Source: Anthopleura xanthogrammica (Eukaryota; Cnidaria; Anthozoa; Actiniaria; Actiniidae). Taken from it: DNA of 64,000 nucleotides. Location: positions 3,642,835 through 3,706,834 of the forward strand of contig OZ025211.1 of assembly GCA_964019055.1 (NCBI GenBank), written 5' to 3'. The notes below the pieces were generated by a model. It searched no databases, was not told where the DNA came from, and worked only from the letters and a program-made list of their open reading frames with translations. Below, piece after piece: positions 32,905 to 44,436 of the stretch (within the stretch, counting starts at the first letter, position 1; each line of letters begins with the position of its first letter). The translations under genes were made by a program, and so were the position numbers.

Positions 32905-35900
32905 TTATTGGTTTGGTCTTATCTGAAGACTGATTTTCTGCTGGTTGTCAAGGCATTCTCTCAACTTGTCTTCTGTCATGGAAAGTCTTTGTTCAAGGAT
33001 AGATACAGTCTGGAAAAAATGGGAACTTACATGAATGGATGCATGAATGAAAGAATGGGACAATAATGGAAAGTCAAGGACTCAGTCTGAAATAATGGGA
33101 ATTAAATGGGAAATCACACGAATGGATGCATGAATGAAAGAATGGGACAATGGAAAGTTAAGGACTCAGTCTGAAAAAATGGGAATTAAATGGGAAATCA
33201 CATGAACGGATGCATGAATACTGTTACCAACCTGTGTTAAAACATCAAGTTGCCCAACAATATGTTCCAGTGTGTTTGCTAACTGGGGAGGAATATCCCT
33301 TCTCTCCAGAGGGGTGGTCATGGGAGGATCATTCACTACCCCACCCAGTCCTACTGGAGGTTGACCATTATGACTTGTGAACTCATCTAATTTGCTTTGT
33401 TGCTGAATTAAGAGACAAAGAAATAGTTTTGTTGATCAATTAATAAGATGATAGTGAGTGGTGGGGCAGGGCAGCACAAAGATACAATGACAACAAATTT
33501 TTTTTTTCTTTTTTTTTTCTTTTAAGGGGTCGAGAGTCTGGGTGGAGCATCCCCATATGAAATGACCCGAAGTACCCCCCGGGCAATTATTTTGGACCAG
33601 CATTTCTTACAAAGTGACAAAAATAATGAAGCAGCAAGATAAACTGTACAAATTTTTTTTCATCTCTTAACTGCATGCTCAAAATGCTTGCCCATGCTAG
33701 TTTGTTTTCAAAATTGTAATGACGATAATTTCTAATGTGATATCTCTGTTCTGAGACTATGAAAAATTCATGAGCCTAAAGGAAGTGAATGAAAAAAGAA
33801 GCGATTGTTGAAATCGCAAGAGGCTGACTTGTTCCTCTTGCAGGTTTTTCATTTTCATTTTGTGTCAATAATGGCGTGTATTTGTGTAGCGTGCACTACA
33901 TTTTCGTATGTTGACAAGGAGCACAAGCATAATTGGGTGACCCATTTTTGGGTCACTAAAATTGGTGGGAAACAAGTTGGAAAAGTCCTTCGTCCAGTGC
34001 AAAGTTCTATCATGTGTAATCCTGGTTGGGCTGCCTGTGCTTTTTGTAGCGAGCATGAACTAATACGGAAATGAAGGACTTTGCGAAAGTCTGGCCTTAA
34101 AGATGGCCATGGAGGTTGAAAGCTAGGCTGTAATTCAATAAAGATTCTTGGGTTGATGCAACAAATCATTAATATGTTGGGGAAATATATTACAAAGACG
34201 TACTCTTGGTATGGAAAACATAGCAGGGCCTACTTCTACTACTTCAGGATCTTGGGCGCCCATATCTTTTGGTTCAGCAGCAGCACTGATCTACAAAATA
34301 GAAAGTAATAAGTACAAGTGAAAAAAGAAATTAAGCATCAAAACTATGCAATAAAACAAGAGCCAGAACAAAACACCAGGATACAAGATGCATTATTGGT
34401 AGCCCATAGTAATATATTTTCACGGGCAACAATGTTAACAATAAGTTATGGAAAAAATGTGACTCCGCAGCACTAGAGAGCACCAAGGCTACCTACAGTA
34501 ATTTGCCAGACTGCCAGGGACAGAAGGTGGGTACACCTCGAGTGACTGTTAGCTTCACCAATATGCAAATGTGCATGTGGTCCACCTTATTTATATGTAT
34601 TGAGATTCTCCTATAAGTTTGATTGGGAGAGAGCAGCCAATATAAACCCATATTGTCGTCTCAGAATTACCGGTAATTAAGGAAATTTAAATTGTGATAC
34701 AAAACTTATTGCGATTTTGAGCCGCCAATATGGGTTATATTGAGCAGCAGTATGGAGCATTATAACATGTAACCTACAGTGCAGTTTGAAAAATGTTGTT
34801 TACATGGAGCAAAGGAGAGACAATCATTGCCAAGAGTAGAAACAAATTCAACTTTTTGCAAGGATTGCTGCAAATTTTTTCCCAAAATTTTTCAAATCAC
34901 ACTGTATGTTACACAACGCTCCATGCAACTTGTGTTGCAATGCCATTTTGAGACAAATTGCAGAGAAAATTGCTCTGAGTGTGTAATCTCGCCATTAGAA
35001 GACAATGAATAAAATGAAATAGGAAATAAAATAAATGATGGAAGATAGGACATGATCAGTTATGATACAGGAGACAGTTCTTACCTGTGGTACAGTATGC
35101 CGAGGGGGTGTTCTAGGTGGGGGAGGGTCATGTGCATGGGACGGAGATCCTGGTGCTGCTCTCTTTCTGTGGGCTTTTAATACTGTGAACGAGTGTGATA
35201 CAGGTATGTAAATACATGAAATATATTAATCTCATGCCATCCACTCTTTTATCCATCTGTCCTTTCAGATCCAACCATCCATCCACTCATTCATCTACAC
35301 ATACATCCAACCATCCATCCATCTACACATACATCCAACCATTCATCCATTCATTCACCCATCCAACAATCCACGCATCCATCAATCTATCACCTTGTCC
35401 ATTCATCCATCCATCCACACATGCATCCATCTACACATACATCCAACCATTCATCCATTCATTCACCCATCCAACAATCCACAAATCTATCAATCTATCA
35501 CCTTGTCCATCCATCCCTCCATCCATCCATCCATCCATCCATCCATCCATCCATCCATACAATACAATACAATACAATAACTTTATTTACGGAGGGATAC
35601 ATAATAACCATTTACAGTTTTCTAACTTACGGCCCTCAAATTAAAGATAAAATAAAATAATATAATTACAAATTGTTATAAGTTACAATATATTAATTAA
35701 TTTATTACAAAACTACATATATATTAAATACTGGAGTACAGTATGGATAGAAAAAATAGAAGAAGATAATTTAGGATAAACAATGACAGTGTAGAGAGTA
35801 GCGACAATTAAAGCAAAGAAGGTCTTAAAGATGATCAACAGTGGAAATGCGAGATAACAAGAATTTGCGTAGTTTATGCTTAAGAGAGGAGAGAGAAGAA

Positions 35901-38900
35901 GTCAACGATTTAGGCGTTAGTGGAGACGGGGGACAGACAAGGTGTTTGAAGTCAACTCCAAGGTCATTAAAGAGTTTGCCAGCACTATAGGCTAATGTCC
36001 TCTTACCAGAATCAGTGCGAGGATGTGGCAACTTCAAGTCGTGTGATGAGGCCCTAGTACGACGACTACAACTATCACGAGTGTTAGAAATAAGTTGAAA
36101 GCGATTTTTTAAGCATTTCGGAGAATGAGGGTTGAGAAGTACATTGAAGAGGACTAAAAGTTTTTTGAATTTGATAAGATCAAAGATAGGAATCCAGTTT
36201 AGGTCAGAGAAAAGAGAGACAGAGGTTCGCGAGAAGTCAGCCCCAAGAAGTATGCGAGATGTATCCATCCATCCATCCATCCATCCATCCATCCATCCAT
36301 CCATCCATCCATCCATCCATCCATCCATCCATCCATCCATCCATCCATCCATCTATCCATCCATCCATCCATCCATCCATCCATCCATCCATCCATCCAT
36401 CCATCCATCCATCCATCCATCCATCCATCCATCCATCCATCCATCCATCCATCCATCCATCCATCCATCCATCCATCCATCCATCCATCCATCCATCCAT
36501 CCATCCATCCATCCATCCATCCATCCATCCATCCATCCATCCATCCATCCATCCATCCATCCATCCACTCATGCATGACAATCCCATCTCTTCATCCATA
36601 AATCCACCCATCCCCCTATCTATCCACCTGATCTATCCGTCCTTCAATTGAGTCAGCACTTCATTTCCACCTTGTGGAAAGAAGTTGATTATTCTAGTCC
36701 TACAGAAAATAGATATAATTTTTCTTGAATCTCTAACTCCATGACTTACCTTCTTGATAATCAATCTTGTCAAAGTTAGTTTTCCAAACCATAACCTGAA
36801 GAGAGAGGAGGGCATGATCATCATTACTAGAATACCACAGGAAGCACAATTAAGACATGAAGAAACTGAATTACCTGTTCATCAGAGCTGCCAGATGCAA
36901 AATATTCTCCATTCCTAGAAAACACCACACTTGTAGCAGGCCCCTGTTCACAAATTTGCATAATAATATAAGGCCTTTATTGACGTCTTTAGTGTTTCTG
37001 GGTTACAAATGCTACATGCAGAATTGTATCATGTTGTCACTAAGTACTGGTAGTGTTGTTGTTGTTGATGATGATGATGATGATAGTGATGATGATGATG
37101 ATAGTGATGATGATGATAGATGTAGTAGTGAAGATGGTGCTGGTGGTACTTGTAGTGTTGTTGTTGATGATGATGATAGTGATGATGATGATAGATGTAG
37201 TAGTGAAGATGGTGCTGGTGGTACTTGTAGTGTTGTTGTTGTTGATGATGATAGTGATGATGATGATAGTGATGATGATGATAGATGTAGTAGTGAAGAT
37301 GGTGCTGGTGGTACTTGTAGTGTTGTTGTTGTTGATGATGATAGTGATGATGATGATAGTGATGATGATGATAGATGTAGTGGTGAAGATGGTGCTGGTG
37401 GTACTTGTAGTGTTGTTGATGATGATGATGATAGTGATGATGATGATAGATGGAGTAGTGAAGATGGTGCTGGTGGTACTTGTAGTGTTGTTGTTGTTGA
37501 TGATGATAGTGATGATGATGATAGTGATGATGATGATAGATGTAGTAGTGAAGATGGTGCTGGTGGTACTTGTAGTGTTGTTGTTGTTGATGATGATGAT
37601 GATGATAGTGATGATGATGATAGATGTAGTAGTGAAGATGGTGCTGGTGGTACTTGTAGTGTTGTTGTTGATGATGATGATAGTGATGATGATGATAGAT
37701 GTAGTAGTGAAGATGGTGCAGGTGGTACTTGTAGTGTTGTTGTTGTTGATGATGATGATGATAGTGATGATGATGATAGATGTAGTAGTGAAGATGGTGC
37801 TGGTGGTACTTGTAGTGTTGTTGTTGATGATGATGATAGTGATGATGATGATAGATGTAGTAGTGAAGATGGTGCTGGTGGTACTTGTAGTGTTGTTGTT
37901 GTTGATGATGATAGTGATGATGATGATAGTGATGATGATGATAGATGTAGTAGTGAAGATGGTGCTGGTGGTACTTGTAGTGTTGTTGTTGTTGATGATG
38001 ATAGTGATGATGATGATAGTGATGATGATGATAGATGTAGTGGTGAAGATGGTGCTGGTGGTACTTGTAGTGTTGTTGATGATGATGATGATAGTGATGA
38101 TGATGATAGATGGAGTAGTGAAGATGGTGCTGGTGGTACTTGTAGTGTTGTTGTTGTTGATGATGATAGTGATGATGATGATAGTGATGATGATGATAGA
38201 TGTAGTAGTGAAGATGGTGCTGGTGGTACTTGTAGTGTTGTTGTTGTTGATGATGATGATGATGATAGTGATGATGATGATAGATGTAGTAGTGAAGATG
38301 GTGCTGGTGGTACTTGTAGTGTTGTTGTTGATGATGATGATAGTGATGATGATGATAGATGTAGTAGTGAAGATGGTGCAGGTGGTACTTGTAGTGTTGT
38401 TGTTGTTGATGATGATGATGATAGTGATGATGATGATAGATGTAGTAGTGAAGATGGTGCTGGTGGTACTTGTAGTGTTGTTGTTGATGATGATGATAGT
38501 GATGATGATGATAGATGTAGTAGTGAAGATGGTGCTGGTGGTACTTGTAGTGTTGTTGTTGCTGATGATGATGATGATGATGATAGTGATGATGATGATA
38601 GATGTAGTAGTGAAGATGGTGCTGGTGGTACTTGTAGTGTTGTTGTTGTTGATGATGATGATGATAATAGTGATGATAGATGTAGTAGTGAAGATGGTGC
38701 TGGTGGTACTTGTAGTGTTGTTGTTGATGATGATGATAGTGATGATGATGATAGATGTAGTGGTGAAGATGGTGCAGGTGGTACTTGTAGTGTTGTTGTT
38801 GCTGATGATGATGATGATGATGATAGTGATGATGATGATGGATGTAGTAGTGAAGATGGTGCTGGTGGTACTTGTAGTGTTGTTGTTGCTGATGATGATG

Positions 38901-41900
38901 ATGATGATGATAGTGATGATGATGATAGATGTAGTAGTGAAGATGGTGCTGGTGGTACTTGTAGTGTTGTTGTTGATGATGATGATAGTGATGATGATGA
39001 TAGATGGAGTAGTGAAGACGCTGCTGCTCATGGTTTGTGGTGATATATGTTTTATATATATTTATCATTATCTACCTGATGTCCATGAAGTGTGTAAAAC
39101 AATCTTCCCTCCATTAGGTCAAGCACCTATGAAAGTAAACCATGACCAGGAAATTAATAGTTTTTTCACATCATTGGTCATTTTCTAGATTCAAAAACAG
39201 AAATAGTCTAGGATAATTTCTACATATTATCACACTCATAAATTTTCATAATTACGTGTCTGACCAACACAGCCTCAAACGTCTGGGTTTTTGGCTGTCG
39301 TTGATAACAAATTTACTAGCTCAGACCATTGAAAATTTGATTGATGACAGCCAAAAACCCAGACAACTTGAATTATAAGTAGTCAACTAGGTCGCGTAAT
39401 TATGAGAAAGGGTGTAATATAAACCTACTTTTAATGTTGTATCATTGGAAGCTGAAACTAAATAATTTCCTGAAGGATGGAAGGACACAGAGTTCACTGC
39501 ACCAGTGTGAGCTGCAGAAAAACATAACAGAAAAATAATACTGGTGATTAATTTTATAAATGAATCTTAATTGAATAACATCCATTAGACTTGAAACATT
39601 AAGCTACAGACACACAATGCAACATAACTAGCAAAGTTGCGAGCCATGTCACATGATGCAAGTTGTTGCACGCAGAAAATGATCCTACTTCAGCAACATT
39701 GCCTGCAATACTGCACCATATGTCCTTGCAGCTTTAGAGCTGTTTTCAAAATTTATTTTGCGTGAGGATCATAATTACCTTGGTAATGTTGTAATAATTT
39801 GTTCATTCTAATATCCCACACCTGTGTAGTATAATAGTTATAATTAAAAAGTATGCAGATACTGGTTCCTAAACATAGGGAAAAATTTGGGGCACAAATA
39901 AGGGTGCAGATTCTTTGTTTTAGTTCCATACATTTTTATGCCATTCCCTAGAGCCATAATGATTTTTTTGTTTAATGATTGCGCATGAGAAGACAACTGA
40001 ATATTAATATGGATACTGAAACAAAGAATCTCATTCTCAAGGGAATGACACGTGATTTGAAATGGAAAATATTATCACAAAGCTAAAAAGGTATATTACA
40101 TACAAGTGCCTATAGCATGGTATAGAGGTTTTGCACATCACCACACGACGGCAGCCATGTTAGATGGCAGGAACAATACAATCCTTTTACGTGAGAAAGA
40201 ACTCAATTCCTGAGAGTAAAGGGATTTTATTGTTCTGCCATCTAACCACAGGCAGCCCAAGCTGTATTATGGGCGCTGGCACATGATGGTGCAAAATTAA
40301 ATCCTTTGATGTACATTACTATGGTAACATACTTTAACAGTATTGTCAGTGCCGCCTGCTGCAATACACGTCCCACTTGGATGAAAAGCTACTGAATTGA
40401 CAAAGCTGGGGACAAAAACAGAAAACATGTTATTGTCAAAAGTGCCAATAATAATTTCATTCTAAAGAAGAAACAGATTGAAAAAAGTTTTGAGCTGGGA
40501 TTCCTGTGGTTTGTCTGGTACCACAGGAACCCCATACTTGAAAGGTCTGACAAAACATTTTTGGTAAACTTTATGAAACCCTTATTAAAACCCCATAGAC
40601 CTGCCGTTGATGTTGGAATAATGCTCTGTTGGGATGAAAACTGATCTTATACTGATCACTTCATTTTGTACTTTTTATTCCAGGGCTTGAAAAAACAACC
40701 AGTCAGTTGCCAGTCATATCTCATTTCTGGCTCAATGTTACTGGTCAAAATGACCAGCAAGGCAAAGATTTGACCAGACAATTTCCAATTCCGCCAGACA
40801 TTGCCCGTTGACCAGCTGTTATTATTTCAATACCTGCTATTCATATGTTCCATGATTTTCACTAAAATAAATGTAAAAGGTAGTACAGTATACTGCTAGT
40901 TTCATTACAACTCACCCTCCAGGGTCATAAAAAGTGTGAACACAATCTTTACTAGTTCTGTCCCACAGCTTGATTGTCTTGTCGTCACTACCTGAAACTA
41001 TCAGCCGTCCATCTGGAGAAAACCTAATTACATTCCAATGATTTCATATTAACGTAATGTACTGGCAAGTCAATAATAGAGCAGATTTCGTATGAGTGAG
41101 TCATGGCAAATGGCACAGTTACGGTGGAGTGTGGACACAGCATGACACTGACACGGTGTTTTTCATATTTAGTCATATGAAAATTGCTCTAACAATGGTC
41201 ACACTGTCTCTCAACAGCATGGCATAATCATCAATGCAATGAAGTAGGTTATGATGGATAACAGTTGAGCTGTTTCCATGACATTCCTTGGCATGTGCCT
41301 TGCCTTTTCTAACAATGTCATGGCAACACTTTGATTGAAGTCTACCTAAATCCTATTTTGCAGTGACAGCAAATGTTTTCCATTCTGTGTGTGCTATTGA
41401 GAAGCACAGAGTGATAAAGGCTACAGATAATAAAATAGCTATGGAAAACTGTCCTTACTTTGCACATCGCACCCAATTCATATGTGCATTGAGGGAATAT
41501 TGAAACTTTTGTCTGTGGACAGTCCAAACCTGTTAATACAACCATAAAACATTAACATCAATAATAAAAGTTGTTATGCAATGTTGACATCTAGACAGAT
41601 TTTTGTGAAACTAAAGCAAATACGTGAACCAAACTGTACAGATTATATTTTCTCCTAACTCCTCCTTATACCCATTATCATGACAGTGCATGTGACCCAG
41701 ACAACTATTTAAAAAAATTATTCAACTTTACCACTGAGGTAATAAGGATGGAAAGCCAGTAGTACAGGCCTAGGACCCAATTATTACAATTAGGCAACTG
41801 TTAGATCGAATTAGAATTTGGAAGTCAATTTTTGTGGAGGAAGGAAAACCATAGAACCCAGAGAAAAACCTTGAAGCACAGGAGAGAACCAACAAACAAC

Positions 41901-43833
41901 TCTACTCATATGCAACAACAAGCCCAATATGGCTTGAACCTGGGTCAACATTAGTGAGAGTCAAATGCTCTTAACGCCATGCCACCCACAGTTTCCAACT
42001 AGCTATAATTAATTCAAGATGTCTGGGTTTCTGCCTGCCAACCAACTTTACCCAAATGTCTTTGGCTTTATTGGCTAGTATGTACTGAAACGGGTGTAAG
42101 CATACAATTTATTCTTTATGGTACTTAATGAGTCATACCTTGAGGGACTTATCATCTGATGCCGTCAATAATGATTGTCCATCACTTGAGAAATCTACGC
42201 TACGTACAGTTGCTGTGTGAGCCTTGAACACAGTGCTCTCTCCCTTTCTAAACAAGACAAATCAAATACAGTGGATTCAGGTGGAGCATTTAACTGTGCT
42301 GTTTGTTGCGACAGCTAAATTTGCAGGTTATGCAGAATGCAAAACATTTCTAGGAAGCTTGAAACATGTTTGACTGGTAAGATCGATCTTATTAGTTGAC
42401 AAATAGCTCCGCTAAACAAGTAATTTGAATCCGCTGTAACATTAGGGATGAGGCAAGCTGGCTTTATATATAGTAATGTTTTTGTCCTATTTGACTTACA
42501 CACTTGGAACCCATAGTCTGACAGTCTTGTCTCTTGATGCTGAAGCAATCAGGTGACCAGATGGAGAAAACTTCACTGATAAAACAGCATCCTAAGATAA
42601 AAAGCAAGGATTATTTTTATTATGAAGACCATAAATTACAAACTTTTATTACAGTACAACTACTTTAACCGGGGCCACTTGGACAGTGAAAAAGTTGAGG
42701 TACAATTGCATCTTGGCATATAGTTTACCTTATGACCAACGAATCTGTATGCTCTCATATGAGGCTTGAAGTGCCAGATCATCAGACTTGAATCCATTGA
42801 CCCTGTCACTGTTCATTTCAATCATATTAAACAGTCATCAAAAACTGTTTGATAAACGTTTTTTTAGGTTGGGCGCAATGTTCTTTTATTTCAGACCACA
42901 TGTCATTCCTTAGAGTATCATTTCTCTATTTAACAGTTGCGTATCAGAAGACATGAATATGGATGCAGCTCAAATAAAAAATCTTATTCTCAAGAGAATG
43001 ACACATGCTCTGAATGGGAAAACCTTACGCCCAAGCTAAAAGGTCTATTGGCACAAGGTGGTTGAGATTTATAGGTTCTAATAGACCATTTTTGAGATGC
43101 GCAAGTGCTTTCAAAAATATTGCAGGTGCGTTTAGGATCTTGAGTCAATAGCGCACGTGATCTTGCCCGAAAATGCCTCTTTTTCATGTCTGCGTCTGCA
43201 ATATTTTTGAAAGCACTTGTGCATCTCAAAAATGGTCTATTGATGGTTTGCAATCATTTCCAAGAGAATAAAATAACAGAAGACATGGTGGCCATGTTGG
43301 ATGATATAACAAAAAAAAATCATTGAAAAATCTTTTGTTAAAGTCATCCAACATGGCGGCTATGACATCACGTGCAATTGAAGAATAGCTCACTTGCACT
43401 TCACATAATTGTGAGCGACCATGTTTGTATTTAACAAAAGATTTCTAGCATACATCCTTAGTTAATACCACCAATTCGTTACAACATGAAAAGGTTTCCA
43501 TGAACCATGGAAGAAATTTTCTACATTAAAATAAAGTAGACCAGACTACAATAACATATTTGTAAACTTACCTAGCTGTTTCATATTAGGATTAAAATCA
43601 ACACTAGTTACAGTATCTCTGTGTCCCTTGAAATGGCGCTCAAGTGTCGGGTCCTCCTGTAAACCAAACGTAACTGAATTACAACTTATCGTGGATAAAA
43701 AAAGCACATTTTTTGTTTCTGCATCTTGTCAACGACGTTGTTTATATCAACATTTTTTGCTTCAAAATCTGAACTACATAAAAAAATCATACGTGTGCTT
43801 TTTAGGATAATAATTTACCAAGCTAGAAGTCAT
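32905..43833 (-). CDS. POC1: POC1 centriolar WD40 protein
   Basis: Core centriole and basal-body protein needed for centriole stability and cilium formation. Seventeen exons: 43833-43819, 43656-43572, 42808-42729, 42591-42500, 42247-42139, 41529-41459, 41023-40916, 40405-40333, 39821-39779, 39511-39429, 39126-39076, 36943-36875, 36795-36750, 35173-35085, 34290-34204, 33402-33232, 33009-32905. They join in frame to 458 residues. Residues about 6-300 make seven WD40 repeats, starting [20 protein letters not shown] and including [40 protein letters not shown] and [16 protein letters not shown], almost word for word as in human POC1A/B. A basic, proline-rich linker follows ([10 protein letters not shown]), then the family C-terminal coiled coil [15 protein letters not shown] and [19 protein letters not shown]. 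It faces the TMCO6-like gene head to head. The stop codon TAA lies inside AATAAA. Confidence 0.96.
33010..33220. repeat. Tandem repeat of about 85-90 bp at the last-exon acceptor of POC1
   Basis: The unit contains GACTCAGTCTGAAAWAATGG, GGGAAATCACATGAA, GGATGCATGAATGAAAG and AATGGGACAAT. About two and a half copies lie directly upstream (in POC1 sense) of exon 17 and overlap its acceptor, so the acceptor CAG plus ACTG is duplicated twice, at 33087 and 33171. Confidence 0.85.
33805..34074 (+). CDS. Small Cys/Trp-containing open frame in a POC1 intron
   Basis: An 89-codon frame (67 from the inner Met) antisense to POC1 intron 15. The inner part has [22 protein letters not shown] and [11 protein letters not shown], with two CxxC pairs. 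I know no family for it. It might be a small gene, a retrocopy or chance; codon choice gives no help. Confidence 0.2.
   Translation: MLKSQEADLFLLQVFHFHFVSIMACICVACTTFSYVDKEHKHNWVTHFWVTKIGGKQVGKVLRPVQSSIMCNPGWAACAFCSEHELIRK
35265..35557. repeat. Degenerate (ATCC)n microsatellite
   Basis: Imperfect CCATCCAT tract with a duplicated block: CACATACATCCAACCATTCA occurs near 35328 and again near 35434. It ends with about ten clean CCAT units against the LINE 3' end. Confidence 0.9.
35558..36260 (-). pseudogene. 5'-truncated LINE, reverse transcriptase C-terminus
   Basis: The minus strand encodes about 145 residues of non-LTR reverse transcriptase tail: [56 protein letters not shown], then a stop at 35825. 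It runs straight into (GGAT)n at its 5' end. The 3' end has AATAAAGTT and a terminal ATTGTATTGTATTG tract next to more GGAT repeat, so the copy landed inside a GGAT microsatellite. It is in a POC1 intron, same strand as POC1. Confidence 0.85.
36261..36567. repeat. (ATCC)n microsatellite, about 76 units
   Basis: Over 300 bp of CCAT tetranucleotide repeat with a single visible interruption (CTAT near 36353). All frames are open through it, which explains long artificial translations of IHPS and WMDG. Confidence 0.98.
37055..39040. repeat. 2-kb GAT/GTT-rich satellite with 660-bp higher-order unit
   Basis: About 30 units of GAAGATGGTGCTGGTGGTAC, TTGTAGTGTTGTTGTT and variable (GAT)n fill POC1 intron 11. 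Units vary in length by multiples of three. A block of 660 bp starting near 37090 is repeated without visible difference from about 37750 to 38560. All unit lengths being multiples of three keeps both strands open in several frames. Confidence 0.96.
39246..39405. repeat. Inverted repeat in POC1 intron 10
   Basis: GTCTGGGTTTTTGGCTGTC and GACAGCCAAAAACCCAGAC pair exactly; outer words TCATAATTACGTG and CGCGTAATTATGA also pair. Likely a miniature element. Confidence 0.7.
41079..41190. repeat. AGAGCAGATTT-type small element, copy 1
   Basis: Begins AGAGCAGATTT and ends with ATGAAAATTGCTCT, an imperfect inverse. A related stretch with the same two ends lies at 54622-54765 in GTSE1 intron 2. Confidence 0.45.
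41815..41995. repeat. Dispersed SINE-like repeat, fuller copy
   Basis: Contains GGAGGAAGGAAAACC, AACCCAGAGAAAAACC, AGCACAGGAGAGAACC, GGCTTGAACCTGGGTC and TGCCACCC. The GAACCTGGGTC word looks like a tRNA B box on the other strand, so a tRNA-derived SINE in minus orientation is plausible. Confidence 0.6.
43074..43242. mobile_element. Miniature inverted-repeat element in POC1 intron 2
   Basis: TAATAGACCATTTTTGAGAT at the left and ATCTCAAAAATGGTCTATTG at the right are inverses; the arms go on through GTGCTTTCAAAAATATTGCA. About 165 bp long. A further foldback built on TCATCCAACATGGCGGC / GCCATGTTGGATGA lies next to it at about 43290-43362. Confidence 0.8.
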
Positions 43834-44436
43834 ATCGGCTTTAATTCTGGTGGACTCAGGAAGGAATATTAAATTTTTTAACTCGTAATTTTGTTTCTGT
43901 TTGTTTTCTTGGTTCAAATATGGCGGGCCGTTTGAGCACTTATCAAGTTTACCGCTGATAGAAGACGCGCCTGCAATATTAGCTATGCGGCCTGGTCTTC
44001 ATTATTATGCTCAGGTAACCCAAAAAACGTTTGATTTTATGATGAAGATTTGATTAAAGTATTAAGCAAGAACTTGATTTATTTAGGCGCATATACTGAA
44101 TTGTTTTTTTACTAGAGAATATTTCGCATTGCTGTGAAAAAGTACTGCAGTGGAAAAAAAATGATAAAATGCGCAGTAATCTTGCGCGCAGTCATTGGTT
44201 TAAAACACGTTCTTAACGTGAGATTTTCGTGTGCTGTTTCTTTTTACAGTCATGAAAAAATTAGCGAGCTTAGAGTTTTCATACAAAAAAGGTCTATTTA
44301 CGAAAGAAAACAAATTGTAGCTTGGGCTTCCTGGGTTTTAAAGCGCAATGCATTATGGGATATCCTGTATAAAACAAGATGGCGTCCTGAGCGAACAAAA
44401 GCAACGGTTTTTGAAGCAAATTTTTTTAATATCAAG
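43834..44436. promoter_or_regulatory. Shared head-to-head promoter region of POC1 and TMCO6-like
   Basis: The start codons of the two divergent genes are 604 bp apart. The interval has an ATGGCGGGCC word near 43919 and an AAGATGGCGT word near 44377, both YY1-like motifs often placed just inside animal transcription starts. A shared promoter is inferred from distance and orientation. Confidence 0.5.

Noticed and set aside
36132..36651. Open frames rich in IHPS or WMDG at 36 kb
   Set aside because: They read through the (ATCC)n microsatellite, which lacks stops in any frame. The part at 35825-36260 that does look like protein is LINE reverse transcriptase, not a host gene.
36857..39188. Open frames of more than 600 codons on both strands around 37-39 kb
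   Set aside because: They are products of a satellite whose units are multiples of three; the translations are pure repeats (DSDDD, HHYHH, TTSII), and the array lies inside a POC1 intron.
42729..42803. POC1 exon 3 starting at 42803 (acceptor GACAG/GGTCA)
   Set aside because: That choice gives KQLGSMDS. Using the acceptor GAACAG/TGACAG at 42808 gives KQLVTGSMDS, matching the KQLASGSMDS of other POC1 proteins, and keeps the frame.
44134..44436. Upstream in-frame Met extending the TMCO6-like protein by 101 residues
   Set aside because: The extra residues show no resemblance to armadillo proteins and are likely 5' untranslated sequence; the basic segment typical of the family follows the Met at 44437.
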